Shown here piece after piece: positions 1 through 10,806 of a DNA stretch of 61,767 bases. The first letter of the stretch is position 1; each line of letters opens with the position of its first letter. Position numbers and translations under genes: made by a program. The DNA is from Deinococcus hopiensis KR-140 (GTDB lineage: Bacteria; Deinococcota; Deinococci; Deinococcales; Deinococcaceae), in contig CALPYF020000026.1 in the NCBI GenBank assembly GCA_943327755.2, forward strand, positions 1 to 61,767, written 5' to 3'. Under the pieces are notes generated by a model. It made no database searches, had not been told where the DNA came from, and worked only from the letters and a program-made list of their open reading frames with translations.

Positions 1-1189
<1,189 letters not shown>

Positions 1190-1226
1190 AGGGGCCCTCC
1201 TTGGAGGCAGATAACTGCCCGGAGCG

Positions 1227-1245
1227 TATACCCCAGTGAGGTATA
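1227..1245. promoter_or_regulatory. CsoR/CstR-type operator of the MBL-rhodanese gene
   Basis: TATACC, 7-nt spacer, GGTATA: a perfect 6-bp inverted repeat 38 nt upstream of the ATG at 1189. On the minus strand its inner half supplies a possible -10 (TATACG) and TTGTCC lies just upstream as a -35, so a bound repressor would cover the promoter. It resembles known CstR/CsoR sites (ATACC...GGTAT). Confidence 0.6.
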
Positions 1246-1445
1246 GGACAAGGTCAGGTGCCGCCCAGATTGCCTCCGCCGATGGGGAGTATTGCCAGAG
1301 CTGATACCAATCAGCCAGCGGAGGCCGTGCGGGCCTCGGCCGGGCGAGGCGCGGCTCATCTCAAATCCCGGCGCTCTGGCAGCGCCACCCGACCTGCGCG
1401 CCGACCTATCATCGGCAGCAGACCGGCCGTGCGGTCAGGGGTCCC

Positions 1446-2378
1446 ATGCGCATGAATCCAGAACACCTGATCACGTTCAGCGTGGTCGCCGAACTCGCCA
1501 GTGTCAGCCGCGCCGCGCAGGCCCTCCATCTCAGCCAGCCGGCGGTCAGCGGCCAGTTGCGCGCCTTGCATGAGCGCGTCGGCGCGCCGCTGTACGAACG
1601 GCAGGGCCGCGGCGTGCGCCTCACGCCGGACGGCGAGCGGCTGCTGCCCTACGCGCAGGCGGTCGCGCGCAACATTCAGGACGCTGCGGATCTGGTGGGG
1701 GGCCTGCGGGCGCGCACCGCGGCCACCCTGCGCGTGGGGTTCTCCGTGGCGCTGACCCCGGCGGTGAGCAGCGTCGTTCGCCTGGGCGCCGAGCATGGGC
1801 TTCAGATCCAGGCGGACACCCGACCGGCGGCAGATCTCACCGATGAGGTCCGCGCCGGGACGCTGGCCGCCGCCCTGATCGTGTCGCCCCCGCAGCGACC
1901 CTCCGGCGACCTCGACCGGCATCACCTGGGAGAGGACACGCTGCGCATCGCCGTTCCACCGGGCCACCCGCTCGCCGATCAGGGGTACGTGCCGCCGCAC
2001 GCCCTGCACGGCGAGACGCTGCTGTGGGCCGCGCGGGGCAGCGGCATCCGCCTGCAGGCCGAGCGGCTTCTCGAGGGCACGGGCCTGGCCGCCCATCAGG
2101 GCGCTGAACTCGGCAGTCTCTGGGCGGTGCTTGAAGGCGTGCGCCGCGGTCACGGGATCGGCATCCTGCCCGCCTCGTTCCTCGGCGGGGACCTGCGGGA
2201 CGGCCGCGTGGTCTCGCTGGGCCTCGAGGCGCCGAACGTCACAGTGGCTCACACCCTGATCACGCGCCCGGCGGCCGTGGTGCCCGCGGCCACCCGGACG
2301 CTGATCGAAGTGCTGGCGCGCCACCCGCTGCGGAGTCTGCTCACGTCTCCACCCGCGTACCAGCCGACCCGGTCCTGA
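1446..2378 (+). CDS. LysR-family transcriptional regulator
   Basis: A 310-aa LysR-type regulator. Residues about 8-63 form the winged helix-turn-helix (ELASVSRAAQALHLSQPAVS), typical of the family, followed by a linker helix and a periplasmic-binding-like effector domain (about 92-295). Two ATGs are possible, at 1446 (MRMNPEHL) and 1452. A TATCAT -10 candidate lies at 1407-1412. The MBL-rhodanese gene is divergent. LysR proteins often control a divergent gene, but the palindrome there fits a CsoR-type protein better, so its target is unknown. Confidence 0.9.
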   Translation: MRMNPEHLITFSVVAELASVSRAAQALHLSQPAVSGQLRALHERVGAPLYERQGRGVRLTPDGERLLPYAQAVARNIQDAADLVGGLRARTAATLRVGFSVALTPAVSSVVRLGAEHGLQIQADTRPAADLTDEVRAGTLAAALIVSPPQRPSGDLDRHHLGEDTLRIAVPPGHPLADQGYVPPHALHGETLLWAARGSGIRLQAERLLEGTGLAAHQGAELGSLWAVLEGVRRGHGIGILPASFLGGDLRDGRVVSLGLEAPNVTVAHTLITRPAAVVPAATRTLIEVLARHPLRSLLTSPPAYQPTRS

Positions 2379-2418
2379 GCCGGCCTCGCGGGGGCCGCAG
2401 ATCCGGAGGCTCGGGGGC

Positions 2419-2733
2419 TCAGAGGCCGAAGACGGCGCGCTGCTGGGGGTGAATGAGGTCGTTGTACTCGGGGTGACGGCGGATGTACGCGGCGATGAAG
2501 GGGCACATCGGCAGCACCAGTTTGTCCTGCGCGCGGATATCGTCCAGCGCCGCGCGGGCGAGCTGGCTGCCCAGTCCCTCTCCCTCGTGGCCTTCTTCGA
2601 CCTCGGTGTGGGGGAGCATGATGGCGTTGCCGACCGGGCGGAATTCCGCGTAGCCCAGCGTGCGGTCTCCGTCGGTGAGTTCGTAGCGTTGCGTGTCGTC
2701 GTTGCGGCGCACCTGGGGGGTCATGCCGGTCAT
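2419..2733 (-). CDS. Small GNAT-type N-acetyltransferase (YjdJ/COG2388-like)
   Basis: A 104-aa single-domain GNAT protein. The acetyl-CoA loop is HEGEGLGSQL at residues 49-58, and the C-terminal CPFIAAYIRRHPEY is characteristic of the short COG2388/YjdJ group. The substrate is unknown for most of this group. The ATG at 2733 has no spaced ribosome site. The ATG nine bases downstream (2724) has AGGATGA at a good distance, so the true protein may be 101 aa. It is convergent with the LysR gene and divergent from the CstR-like gene. Confidence 0.85.
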   Translation of the reverse strand: MTGMTPQVRRNDDTQRYELTDGDRTLGYAEFRPVGNAIMLPHTEVEEGHEGEGLGSQLARAALDDIRAQDKLVLPMCPFIAAYIRRHPEYNDLIHPQQRAVFGL

Positions 2734-2794
2734 CCTGCGCGTCCCGCCCGGCCGGGCGCCTTGAGGGGATCTTCATGTGCGGGGCGGGCACGGG

Positions 2795-2811
2795 ATACGC
2801 CGGGGCGGTAT
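2795..2811. promoter_or_regulatory. Candidate autoregulatory operator and -10 of the CstR-like gene
   Basis: ATACGCCGGGGCGGTAT is an imperfect palindrome with ATAC/GTAT ends, like the site at 1227-1245. It overlaps a TATGCT -10 box (2809-2814) 17 nt before the ATG at 2832. Repression of the gene by its own product is the simplest reading. Confidence 0.45.
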
Positions 2812-2831
2812 GCTGCACCCCAGGTACGCCG

Positions 2832-3104
2832 ATGCCCGACGCCCCACCTGCCCTGACCGAGACCGACACCCGCGTCCTGATGCGCCTGCGCCGCATCGAG
2901 GGACAGGTGCGCGGCCTGCAACGCATGATCGAGGAGGGCCGGGACTGTCACGACGTCCTGACCCAGCTGTCAGGGGTGCGCAGCGCCCTGGACGCGGCCG
3001 GAGAGCAGATTCTCGAGCAGTACGCGTCGGGCTGCCGCGCCCGCCCGGGCGAGCCCATCACGCCGCAGGACGTCGTGCGGGCCGTGAAGCTCCTGCGGCG
3101 GTGA
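2832..3104 (+). CDS. CsoR/CstR-family repressor, probably persulfide-sensing
   Basis: A 90-aa all-helical repressor of the CsoR family (DUF156). The core RLRRIEGQVRGLQRMIEEG is unmistakable. CsoR copper sensors use Cys-His-Cys; here the equivalents are Cys39, Tyr64 and Cys68. The two cysteines keep the 29-residue spacing of both CsoR and CstR, but the copper-ligand histidine is replaced by tyrosine. That favours a CstR-like sulfur-species sensor over a copper sensor. The ATG at 2832 is chosen because the conserved family sequence starts right after it; the longer reading to 2775 adds cysteine-rich, non-family sequence. Its likely target is the CstB-like gene at 1-1189. Confidence 0.85.
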   Translation: MPDAPPALTETDTRVLMRLRRIEGQVRGLQRMIEEGRDCHDVLTQLSGVRSALDAAGEQILEQYASGCRARPGEPITPQDVVRAVKLLRR

Positions 3105-3186
3105 GGCTTGGTCTGGTCACCCGGGCCAGCTGGTGGACGCCGGACAGCTGTGGCCTGCTGGGCACCCGACCCTGTCGGCGCTCCGG

Positions 3187-4146
3187 TCAGGGCGACTCGG
3201 CGTCAGCTGGGCTGAGCAGTTCGTTGCGCCGCACGAACGCGCGCATGAAGCGGCCCAGCACCTCGGTCTGGGTGCGGTAGGTGTCGACCGCCGCCGCCTT
3301 GACCTGCTGATCCGTTGCGCTGAGCGGGACCCGCTGCCAGGGCAGGCGCCGCGCCAGCGGCGGTGGCGCCAGCGGCTGCGCCGGGTGGAGGCCCTTGGGC
3401 AGCGGCCATTCCAGGCCGCCGTGCACCACCCAGTACCGCAGGCGTCCGGTCAGGGCCAGTCGGGTGGCGAGCCGCTGGGCGATCAGGGTCAGGGTGTGGT
3501 GGTCCGGGTGGAAGTCCTCGTGCGCGGGAATCAGGATCACGTCCGGCTGCACGCGGCGCAGTACCCGCTCCAGGTCGGCGTCCAGGGCCTGTCCGGTGAA
3601 GGGCGCGCCGGGCGTCTGGGCTTCCCGCAGGTACACCGCCGACGCCCCGGTGCGCGGTGATGTGTAGGGACGGGCGTAGTTGCGGCCATTCAGGGCGCGC
3701 AGCCCCCCGTCCGGGTAACCCAGGAACACCTGATGGTCGGCAGGGACGCCTAGGACCTGCGCCGCGGCGCGGGCCTCCTGCACGCGGCGTTCACCCAGGG
3801 CGCGCAGGGCCCGCCCGCGCGGGTGCAGGGTGCGCTCGGTGAGGGCCGCGTCGAACTCGAAGCCGTCCCCAGCCGTGATCCAGGTGACGTACGCCTGCGC
3901 GCCGGCTGCGCGGGCCTGGGTGAGCAGACCCGCGCAGCACAGCGTCTCGTCGTCGGGGTGGGGGGAGAGCAGCAGCACCCGCTGCCCGGTCCGGAAGGCC
4001 GGAGCGGCAGGCAGGGCGGCCACGGCGCGCGCCTCGCGGCCGGTGACGCCCGGAATCGGTTCGTTGATCCACGCGGCCAGTGCCAGCAGACCCAGCAGCG
4101 CGGCAGGTAACGTCCAGCGGGGCAGGGGGCGGCGCAGGAGCCTCAT
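3187..4146 (-). CDS. PIG-L family deacetylase, membrane-anchored
   Basis: A 319-aa protein of the PIG-L/LmbE zinc deacetylase family. A hydrophobic segment at about residues 11-26 follows an arginine-rich start, so it is probably anchored with its domain outside the cytoplasm. The zinc motif SPHPDDE is at residues 61-67 and the later histidines are in HEDFHPDHH near residue 205. Family members deacetylate N-acetylglucosaminyl groups (bacillithiol/mycothiol precursors, GPI anchors, antibiotics); the substrate here is unknown. The ATG at 4146 is preferred over 4182 because it begins the anchor and lies 9 nt after a TACAAT -10 box (4156-4161, minus strand). Confidence 0.85.
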   Translation of the reverse strand: MRLLRRPLPRWTLPAALLGLLALAAWINEPIPGVTGREARAVAALPAAPAFRTGQRVLLLSPHPDDETLCCAGLLTQARAAGAQAYVTWITAGDGFEFDAALTERTLHPRGRALRALGERRVQEARAAAQVLGVPADHQVFLGYPDGGLRALNGRNYARPYTSPRTGASAVYLREAQTPGAPFTGQALDADLERVLRRVQPDVILIPAHEDFHPDHHTLTLIAQRLATRLALTGRLRYWVVHGGLEWPLPKGLHPAQPLAPPPLARRLPWQRVPLSATDQQVKAAAVDTYRTQTEVLGRFMRAFVRRNELLSPADAESP

Positions 4147-4198
4147 CGGCTCTGGATTGTAGCGGGTGGCTGCGCCGCCCACCCGGGCCGGGCGCAGG

Positions 4199-5368
4199 TC
4201 AGGGGCGGCGGTACAGGCGGCTGGGGTAGTAGTACTCGTGAAGCAGCAGCTTCGCCAGGGCCGTGAGGGGAACGGCCACCAGTGCGCCGAGAATGCCGTA
4301 CAGCGTCAGGCCGCACAGGATCGCCAAGATCACGGTGGCGGGATGCAGGTCGGTGGAGCGGCCCAGCACGACCGGGGAGAGCACGTGGCCCTCGATCTGG
4401 TTGGCGGCCACGAACACCCCCACGACCGCCAGCATCTTCAGCAGGGCGGCGCTGGTCGTGGCGGCGAGCAGCAGCGCCGGGACGAGACTGATCACGACGC
4501 CCAGGTACGGCACGATGTTGAACAGCGCCGCGAGAAACCCGATGGCCGGAGCGCTGGGGATGCCGAAGAGGGTCAGGCCGAGCGCGACGAACACCCCCAC
4601 AAACGCCGCGATGAGCAGCTGGCCCTTCAGGTACCCGCCCACCGCGACGCTGACGTTGCGCGACAGGTCGGCCGCAAGCGGCTGCCAGGGTTCCGGGAAG
4701 GCCCGCAGCAGGGTCTGCCCGATGCGTTCGTAGTCGAGCATCATGTACACCGCGAGGATCAGCGTGGCGACGCCCTCGGCCAGCCCACTGGCCACGCCGA
4801 ACACGCCGCCCAGCAGGTTGCCCTCGTAGCGCTTCAGGTAGGGCAGGACGTACGTCTGGAGGGTCTCGGCGCTGTTGGTGCTCAGGCTGCGCACCTGGGC
4901 CGACACGGACTTCAGGGCGGGCAGACGCTCGCCCAGCGTGTCCAGCCAGCTCAGGAGATTCTGCGTCAGGAGCGGCAGCTTCTGAACCAGATCGGACACC
5001 TGCGTGACCACCGTGACGAGCAGGCCCGACGCCAGCGCCACGAAGCCCAGGGCCACCACGACGACGAGCAGCACCCCGACCGACCGCGCGATCCGCCGGC
5101 GTTCCAGCCACGCCAGCAGCGGGTGCGCGAGGTACGCCACGATGTACGCGACGACCCCCAGGGTCAGCACGTGCTGAAGGCCGTGAAGGAACCGCCACGC
5201 GAGGACCATGAGCAGCAGAAACACCGGCACACGCACGTAGGGGTTGCGCCACACGAGCTGGAAGGCGTTGGGGCCGGCCGGGTTCAGCGGTGAGAGCGAG
5301 GGCAGGCGGTCCGGGCCGCCCGGCGGCGTGGCCGGGGAGACAGTGGACTGGGGGTCGGGCTGGGTCAT
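4199..5368 (-). CDS. AI-2E family transporter (PerM/YdiK-like permease)
   Basis: A 389-aa polytopic membrane protein with a proline-rich cytoplasmic N-terminus (about 35 residues) and seven to eight predicted membrane segments. The conserved family region reads LILAVYMMLDYERIGQ, then GGYLKGQLLIA, then GFLAALFNIVPYLGVVI, the signature of the AI-2E/UPF0118 exporter family. Members export AI-2, act as Na+/H+ antiporters, or have no known substrate, so the family name should not be read as proof of AI-2 transport. GGAGG lies 4 nt before the ATG at 5368. Confidence 0.9.
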   Translation of the reverse strand: MTQPDPQSTVSPATPPGGPDRLPSLSPLNPAGPNAFQLVWRNPYVRVPVFLLLMVLAWRFLHGLQHVLTLGVVAYIVAYLAHPLLAWLERRRIARSVGVLLVVVVALGFVALASGLLVTVVTQVSDLVQKLPLLTQNLLSWLDTLGERLPALKSVSAQVRSLSTNSAETLQTYVLPYLKRYEGNLLGGVFGVASGLAEGVATLILAVYMMLDYERIGQTLLRAFPEPWQPLAADLSRNVSVAVGGYLKGQLLIAAFVGVFVALGLTLFGIPSAPAIGFLAALFNIVPYLGVVISLVPALLLAATTSAALLKMLAVVGVFVAANQIEGHVLSPVVLGRSTDLHPATVILAILCGLTLYGILGALVAVPLTALAKLLLHEYYYPSRLYRRP

Positions 5369-5525
5369 GGGGCCTCCGGGTGGTGCGGTTCAGGCTACGG
5401 CGACGGGCGGGCCGGCGAAATGGCCGCCGCGTGAGAGGCCGGGGCGGGCGACCTTGGACGTCGGGTGGGGTGGGTGTTCCTGCCCTGGAAACAGGGCCAG
5501 ACTGGCCTCCCTCGCCGACTTTCCG

Positions 5526-5546
5526 TAGAATGAAATTCAAGTTCAT
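5526..5546 (+). promoter_or_regulatory. aceB promoter -10 with overlapping 17-bp palindromic operator (IclR-type candidate)
   Basis: ATGAAATTCAAGTTCAT (5530-5546) is a 17-nt palindrome with only two mismatched positions besides the centre. It overlaps a TAGAAT -10 candidate (5526-5531) upstream of malate synthase. IclR-family operators are AT-rich palindromes of this size, and an IclR-family gene is the second gene of this block, so it is the obvious candidate ligand. Confidence 0.5.
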
Positions 5547-5597
5547 CCAGTAAAAAACCCCTGAGCTGTCCCCCCTGTCCCCTCAAGGAGTGCCCGC

Positions 5598-7160
<1,563 letters not shown>

Positions 7161-7162
7161 GC

Positions 7163-7981
7163 GTGAGTGAACCCAATGGCCGTGGGGGCCGCCCGCGCGG
7201 CGCGGATGCACCGGGCGGCGTGCGCACCCTGGAACGCGGCCTGAGCGTCCTGTGGGCGCTCGCCACGCTGCGCGAGGCGCCCCTGTCGCAGGTGGCGCGC
7301 GCGGCCGGGCTGTCGGCGAGCACCGCTTACCGCCTGCTGGAGACACTGCGCCAGCAGGGCTTCGTGGAATGGGAGGAGGCCTCGGGCCTGTTCCGGGTGG
7401 GCCTGCGGGCCTATCAGGTCGGCGCGGCGTTCGACGCGGCGCACGCCCTGACGGCCGCCGCCGCGCCGGAGATGCGCGCCCTGGTCGCCGAGCTGGGCGA
7501 GAGTGCGAACCTCGCGGTGCTGCGCCCGCACGGGGTGGGCCTGGAAGCCGCGTACGTGCATCAGGTCGAGGGCCCGCAGCTGGTGCGGATGTTTACCCAG
7601 ACCGGCGCGAGCGCGCCCCTGCACGCCTCCGGGGTGGGCAAGGTGCTGCTGGCCGCGCGGCCCGAGGCGGACGCGCGACGGGCGCTGGAGGCCACCACCC
7701 TGACCGCATACACGCCACATACGCTAACCACGGTGGACGCCGCACTGGCCGCCGTCGCCCGCGTGCGCGGAGACGGCTTCGCGCTGGACGACCAGGAACG
7801 TGAACTGGGCGTGCGCTGCGTGGCGGTGCCGGTGCCCGGCGCGGACGGGCAGGTCGCGGCGGCACTGAGCGTCTCGGCGCCCACGTCGCGGCTGACGCCC
7901 GAGCAGGTGCCGCGCTTCCTGGCGGCGGCACAGGCGGCCGCCGGACGAATCTCGTCCCGCCTGGGCCACCGGGACGCCTGA
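7163..7981 (+). CDS. IclR-family transcriptional regulator
   Basis: A 272-aa IclR-type regulator starting at a GTG 2 nt after the malate synthase stop. An N-terminal winged helix (about 18-75: LSQVARAAGLSASTAYRLLETL) is followed by the IclR effector domain (about 90-265), including GESANLAVLRPHGVGLEA and LHASGVGKVLLA. IclR-family members such as AllR and IclR sense glyoxylate or related acids, which fits a block that makes and consumes glyoxylate. The operator candidate is at 5530-5546. Its position inside the operon implies co-expression with its targets. Confidence 0.9.
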   Translation: MSEPNGRGGRPRGADAPGGVRTLERGLSVLWALATLREAPLSQVARAAGLSASTAYRLLETLRQQGFVEWEEASGLFRVGLRAYQVGAAFDAAHALTAAAAPEMRALVAELGESANLAVLRPHGVGLEAAYVHQVEGPQLVRMFTQTGASAPLHASGVGKVLLAARPEADARRALEATTLTAYTPHTLTTVDAALAAVARVRGDGFALDDQERELGVRCVAVPVPGADGQVAAALSVSAPTSRLTPEQVPRFLAAAQAAAGRISSRLGHRDA

Positions 7982-7989
7982 GCGGCACT

Positions 7990-9408
7990 ATGCTGCCGCA
8001 TGCTCAATCCGTGCCGGTGGTGTCCGTGAACCCGCCCGATCTCCCCTCCCCCGCCGCCCGCGCGCTGGCCGAGGCGCTGCACGCCGCGCTGGCCGACACC
8101 TGGGCGGCCGTGGACGCACCCGGCCCGCTGGACGCCGCGCCGCCCGCCACGGACTACCGCGCCGCTCCCGTCCCGGACGACCTGAGGGCGGGCCGTGCGG
8201 AACTGATCGTGGAGGCCAGCGACCTGCCCGCGCTGCGCGCCGCACTGAACAGCGGCGCGGACGCCGTCGTGATCGACTTCGACGACACCTTCGCCCCCAC
8301 CCCAGCGAATGTCGCGGCGGCCTGGGCGGCCCTACCCGAGTGGCTCGCGGCGGACGTGCCGCTGCTCGCCCGGCCCCGCGCGCTGTACGCCCCGCAGCCG
8401 GGCCTGAGCTTCGCGGGACAGCCCGCGCGCGGGGCGCTGTGCGATCTGGCAGCGCTGCTGACCGCGCGGCCAGGGCGGGTGCCGCACCTGTACCTGCCGA
8501 AACTCGAATCCATCGCGCAGGCCCGCGCGTGGGCGACCGCGCTGCGCGTCGCAGAGTCGCACCTGGGCCTGAAGCCCGGCACGCTGCGGGTGTGCCTGCA
8601 GATCGAGACGCTGCCGGGCCTGCTGCACATGGACGCCCTGCTGGCCGAACTGCGCGAGTGGGCGTTCGGGCTGAATGCGGGCCGCTGGGATTACGTGTTC
8701 AGCCTCGTGAAGACCACCGGGGCCACCCGGACGATGCCTGTCCCACCGCGCGCCGGACTGGGGATGGACGTGGACGCCATGCAGGCCTACGCGCAGGCGC
8801 TCGTGGACGTGTGCCGCGCCCGCGGCGCGCAGGCGGTCGGCGGCACGGCAGCGGTCAGCCCCGATCCCCTCGACCCCACCCCGGCGCTGGACGCCGTGCG
8901 GGCCGACAAGGCCCGCGAGGCCGCGCAGGGCTTCCAGGGCGCGTGGGCGGGCCTGCCGGGGCTGCTGGACGCCGTGCGGGAGGGACTGGCGACCCCCGCG
9001 CCCACCCGTGCCCCGACCACCCCCGTGACGCGCGAGCGGGTGCTGGCCCTCCCGAATCCCGGCCCGCTCCCCGCCGCCGAGGTGCAGGACACCCTGGGCC
9101 TCGCGCTGGACGTGTTCGGCGCGTGGTTCGCCGGGCGGGGCGTGATCACGCGGAACGGACGGATCGAGGACACCGCCACGGCGGAACTCGCCCGCGCGCT
9201 GCTGTGGCAGTGGGTGCGCGTGGGGGCGCCGCTGGACAACGGCAGCGTCTTCAACCGGACCGCGTACCGCACGCTGCGCCGCGCCCTGCGCCCCGACGAC
9301 ACGCCCGAAGCGCGCCTGCTTGATCATGTCGTCCTGGCCGACGCGGCCCCGGCGTATGTTCCCCTGGAAGCCCACCGACTGACCCTCACCCCGACCGGCC
9401 CCGCATGA
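7990..9408 (+). CDS. Divergent malate synthase A-like protein
   Basis: A 472-aa paralogue of the malate synthase 0.8 kb upstream, shorter and much diverged. It keeps VIDFDDTFAPTPAN, LQIETLPGLLHMDALLAEL, GRWDYVFSLVK and IEDTATAELARALLWQW, so the acetyl-CoA/glyoxylate fold and the catalytic Asp are present. The RGWHLPE segment after the first Arg has become RPRALYAPQPG, and the NVGIQYLAAWL helix is replaced. It could be a weaker malate synthase, a lyase acting on a related 2-oxoacid, or a regulatory subunit. The start is uncertain: ATG at 7990 or in-frame GTGs at 8011-8026; a TATGCT box overlaps 7989-7994. Confidence 0.8.
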   Translation: MLPHAQSVPVVSVNPPDLPSPAARALAEALHAALADTWAAVDAPGPLDAAPPATDYRAAPVPDDLRAGRAELIVEASDLPALRAALNSGADAVVIDFDDTFAPTPANVAAAWAALPEWLAADVPLLARPRALYAPQPGLSFAGQPARGALCDLAALLTARPGRVPHLYLPKLESIAQARAWATALRVAESHLGLKPGTLRVCLQIETLPGLLHMDALLAELREWAFGLNAGRWDYVFSLVKTTGATRTMPVPPRAGLGMDVDAMQAYAQALVDVCRARGAQAVGGTAAVSPDPLDPTPALDAVRADKAREAAQGFQGAWAGLPGLLDAVREGLATPAPTRAPTTPVTRERVLALPNPGPLPAAEVQDTLGLALDVFGAWFAGRGVITRNGRIEDTATAELARALLWQWVRVGAPLDNGSVFNRTAYRTLRRALRPDDTPEARLLDHVVLADAAPAYVPLEAHRLTLTPTGPA

Positions 9409-9433
9409 TCGCCCCGTCCCGCTGGTCTCGACG

Positions 9434-9512
9434 CCCCCTCACCCTTCCGTCGCTCCGCTCCACTGGTGCGCAGCTCTCCGAGTCCCTCCCTGCACCACCA
9501 GGGGAGAGGGGA
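9434..9512. repeat. Palindromic hairpin element in the allantoin operon
   Basis: Outer arms CCCCTCACCC and GGGGAGAGGGG enclose inner arms CTGGTGCGCAG (9463-9473) and CTGCACCACCAG (9490-9501), so the segment folds into a long two-part hairpin. It has the look of a REP- or MITE-like intergenic element and fills most of the largest gap between the genes of this operon. A genome search is needed to know whether it is dispersed. Confidence 0.4.
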
Positions 9513-9570
9513 ATACGGACCGAGTTTCCGTTGGCTCCAGGCCCTGCCCTTTCACCTTCAAGGATCTTCC

Positions 9571-10806
9571 ATGACTGACCTGACCCTTCTGTCGCGCCGC
9601 GCGCTTGACGCCTGCGCGACCCTGGCCGCCCATACCGAGGTGCCGGGCGAGATTACCCGCACGTTCCTCAGCGCGCCCAGCCGCGACGTGACGGCCTTCC
9701 TGACCGCCTGGGCGGACGAGCTGGGCCTGGAGGTGCGGGTGGACGCCGCCGGGAACCTGCGCGCGCGCCGGGCCGGGCCGACGCCGGACGCGCCCACGCT
9801 GTTCCTGGGGTCGCACGTGGACACCGTGCCGGACGCCGGGGCCTTCGACGGCGTGCTGGGCGTGACGCTGGCCTTCGCGGTGGCGGAGGCGCTGCGGGGT
9901 GAGGCGCTGCCGTTCGCTCTGGAACTGCTGGCGTTCAGCGAGGAGGAGGGGGTGCGGTTCGGCGTGCCGTTCATCGGCAGCCGCGCGCTGACCGGCACGC
10001 TGGAGCCGCTGCTGACCCTGCGGGACGCGCGGGGTGTGAGCGTGCTGGACGCCATCCGCGCGTACGGGCTGGACGACGCGGCCCTGCCGGACGCCGCCGT
10101 GCAGGGCGGGGCGCTGGGCTTCCTGGAGTTCCACATCGAGCAGGGGCCGGTGTTGCAGGCGGCGGGCGCGGCGGTGGGGGTGGTGAGTGCCATCGTGGGG
10201 CAGGACCGCGTGCTGCTGGACTTCACGGGGCAGGCGGCGCACGCGGGAACCACGCCGATGGGGCACCGCCGGGACGCGCTGGCGGCGGCGGCGCGCTTCG
10301 CGGTGGCGGCCGAGGAGCTGGCGCGCGCCACGCCGGGGCTGGTGGCGACGGTGGGCGTGATGACCGCGCGGCCCGGCGCGATCAACGTGATTCCGGGCGC
10401 GGCGCACTGCACGCTGGACCTGCGGCACGAGGACGACGCCGTGCGGGCCGGGGCGCTGGAGGCGCTGCTGAGTGCGGCGCGGACCTTCGCGGAGGAACGG
10501 GGCGTGACCCTGGACGTCACGCACAAGATGGCGCAGCCCGCCATCCCGATGGACGCCGCCTTCCGTGACCTGCTGCGCGGCGCGGCCGCGCAGGAGGGCC
10601 TCCTGGCCCCCGATCTGGTGAGCGGCGCGGGGCACGACGCGATGATCCTCGCGGAGACGATGCCCGCCGCGATGCTGTTCCTGCGCTCGCCGAACGCGCT
10701 GAGTCACCACCCGGACGAGATGGTGAACCCGGAGGACGTGGACGCTGCGCTGCGGGTGGGCGTCGCGTTCGTCCGCGCGCTGGCCCGGCGCGAGGGGGCG
10801 CGCTGA
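9571..10806 (+). CDS. allC: Allantoate amidohydrolase (M20 peptidase family)
   Basis: A 411-aa member of the M20 amidase/hydantoinase family. The metal ligands are recognisable: SHVDTVPDAGAFDG (His near residue 82, Asp near 93), the Glu-Glu pair in FSEEEGVRFG (about 124), FHIEQGPVL (about 188) and the late GAGHDAM (about 354). The dimerisation insert carries AAHAGTTPMGHRRDAL. Related enzymes (carbamoyl-beta-alanine amidohydrolase, N-carbamoyl-amino-acid hydrolase) share these motifs; allantoinase and ureidoglycine aminohydrolase immediately downstream decide for allantoate. It would release ureidoglycine, ammonia and CO2. ATG at 9571 follows AAGGA. Its stop overlaps the next start. Confidence 0.9.
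   Translation: MTDLTLLSRRALDACATLAAHTEVPGEITRTFLSAPSRDVTAFLTAWADELGLEVRVDAAGNLRARRAGPTPDAPTLFLGSHVDTVPDAGAFDGVLGVTLAFAVAEALRGEALPFALELLAFSEEEGVRFGVPFIGSRALTGTLEPLLTLRDARGVSVLDAIRAYGLDDAALPDAAVQGGALGFLEFHIEQGPVLQAAGAAVGVVSAIVGQDRVLLDFTGQAAHAGTTPMGHRRDALAAAARFAVAAEELARATPGLVATVGVMTARPGAINVIPGAAHCTLDLRHEDDAVRAGALEALLSAARTFAEERGVTLDVTHKMAQPAIPMDAAFRDLLRGAAAQEGLLAPDLVSGAGHDAMILAETMPAAMLFLRSPNALSHHPDEMVNPEDVDAALRVGVAFVRALARREGAR

Noticed and set aside
2775..2831. N-terminal extension of the CstR-like repressor
   Set aside because: It would be translated through the operator and -10 box and adds cysteine-rich sequence foreign to the family.
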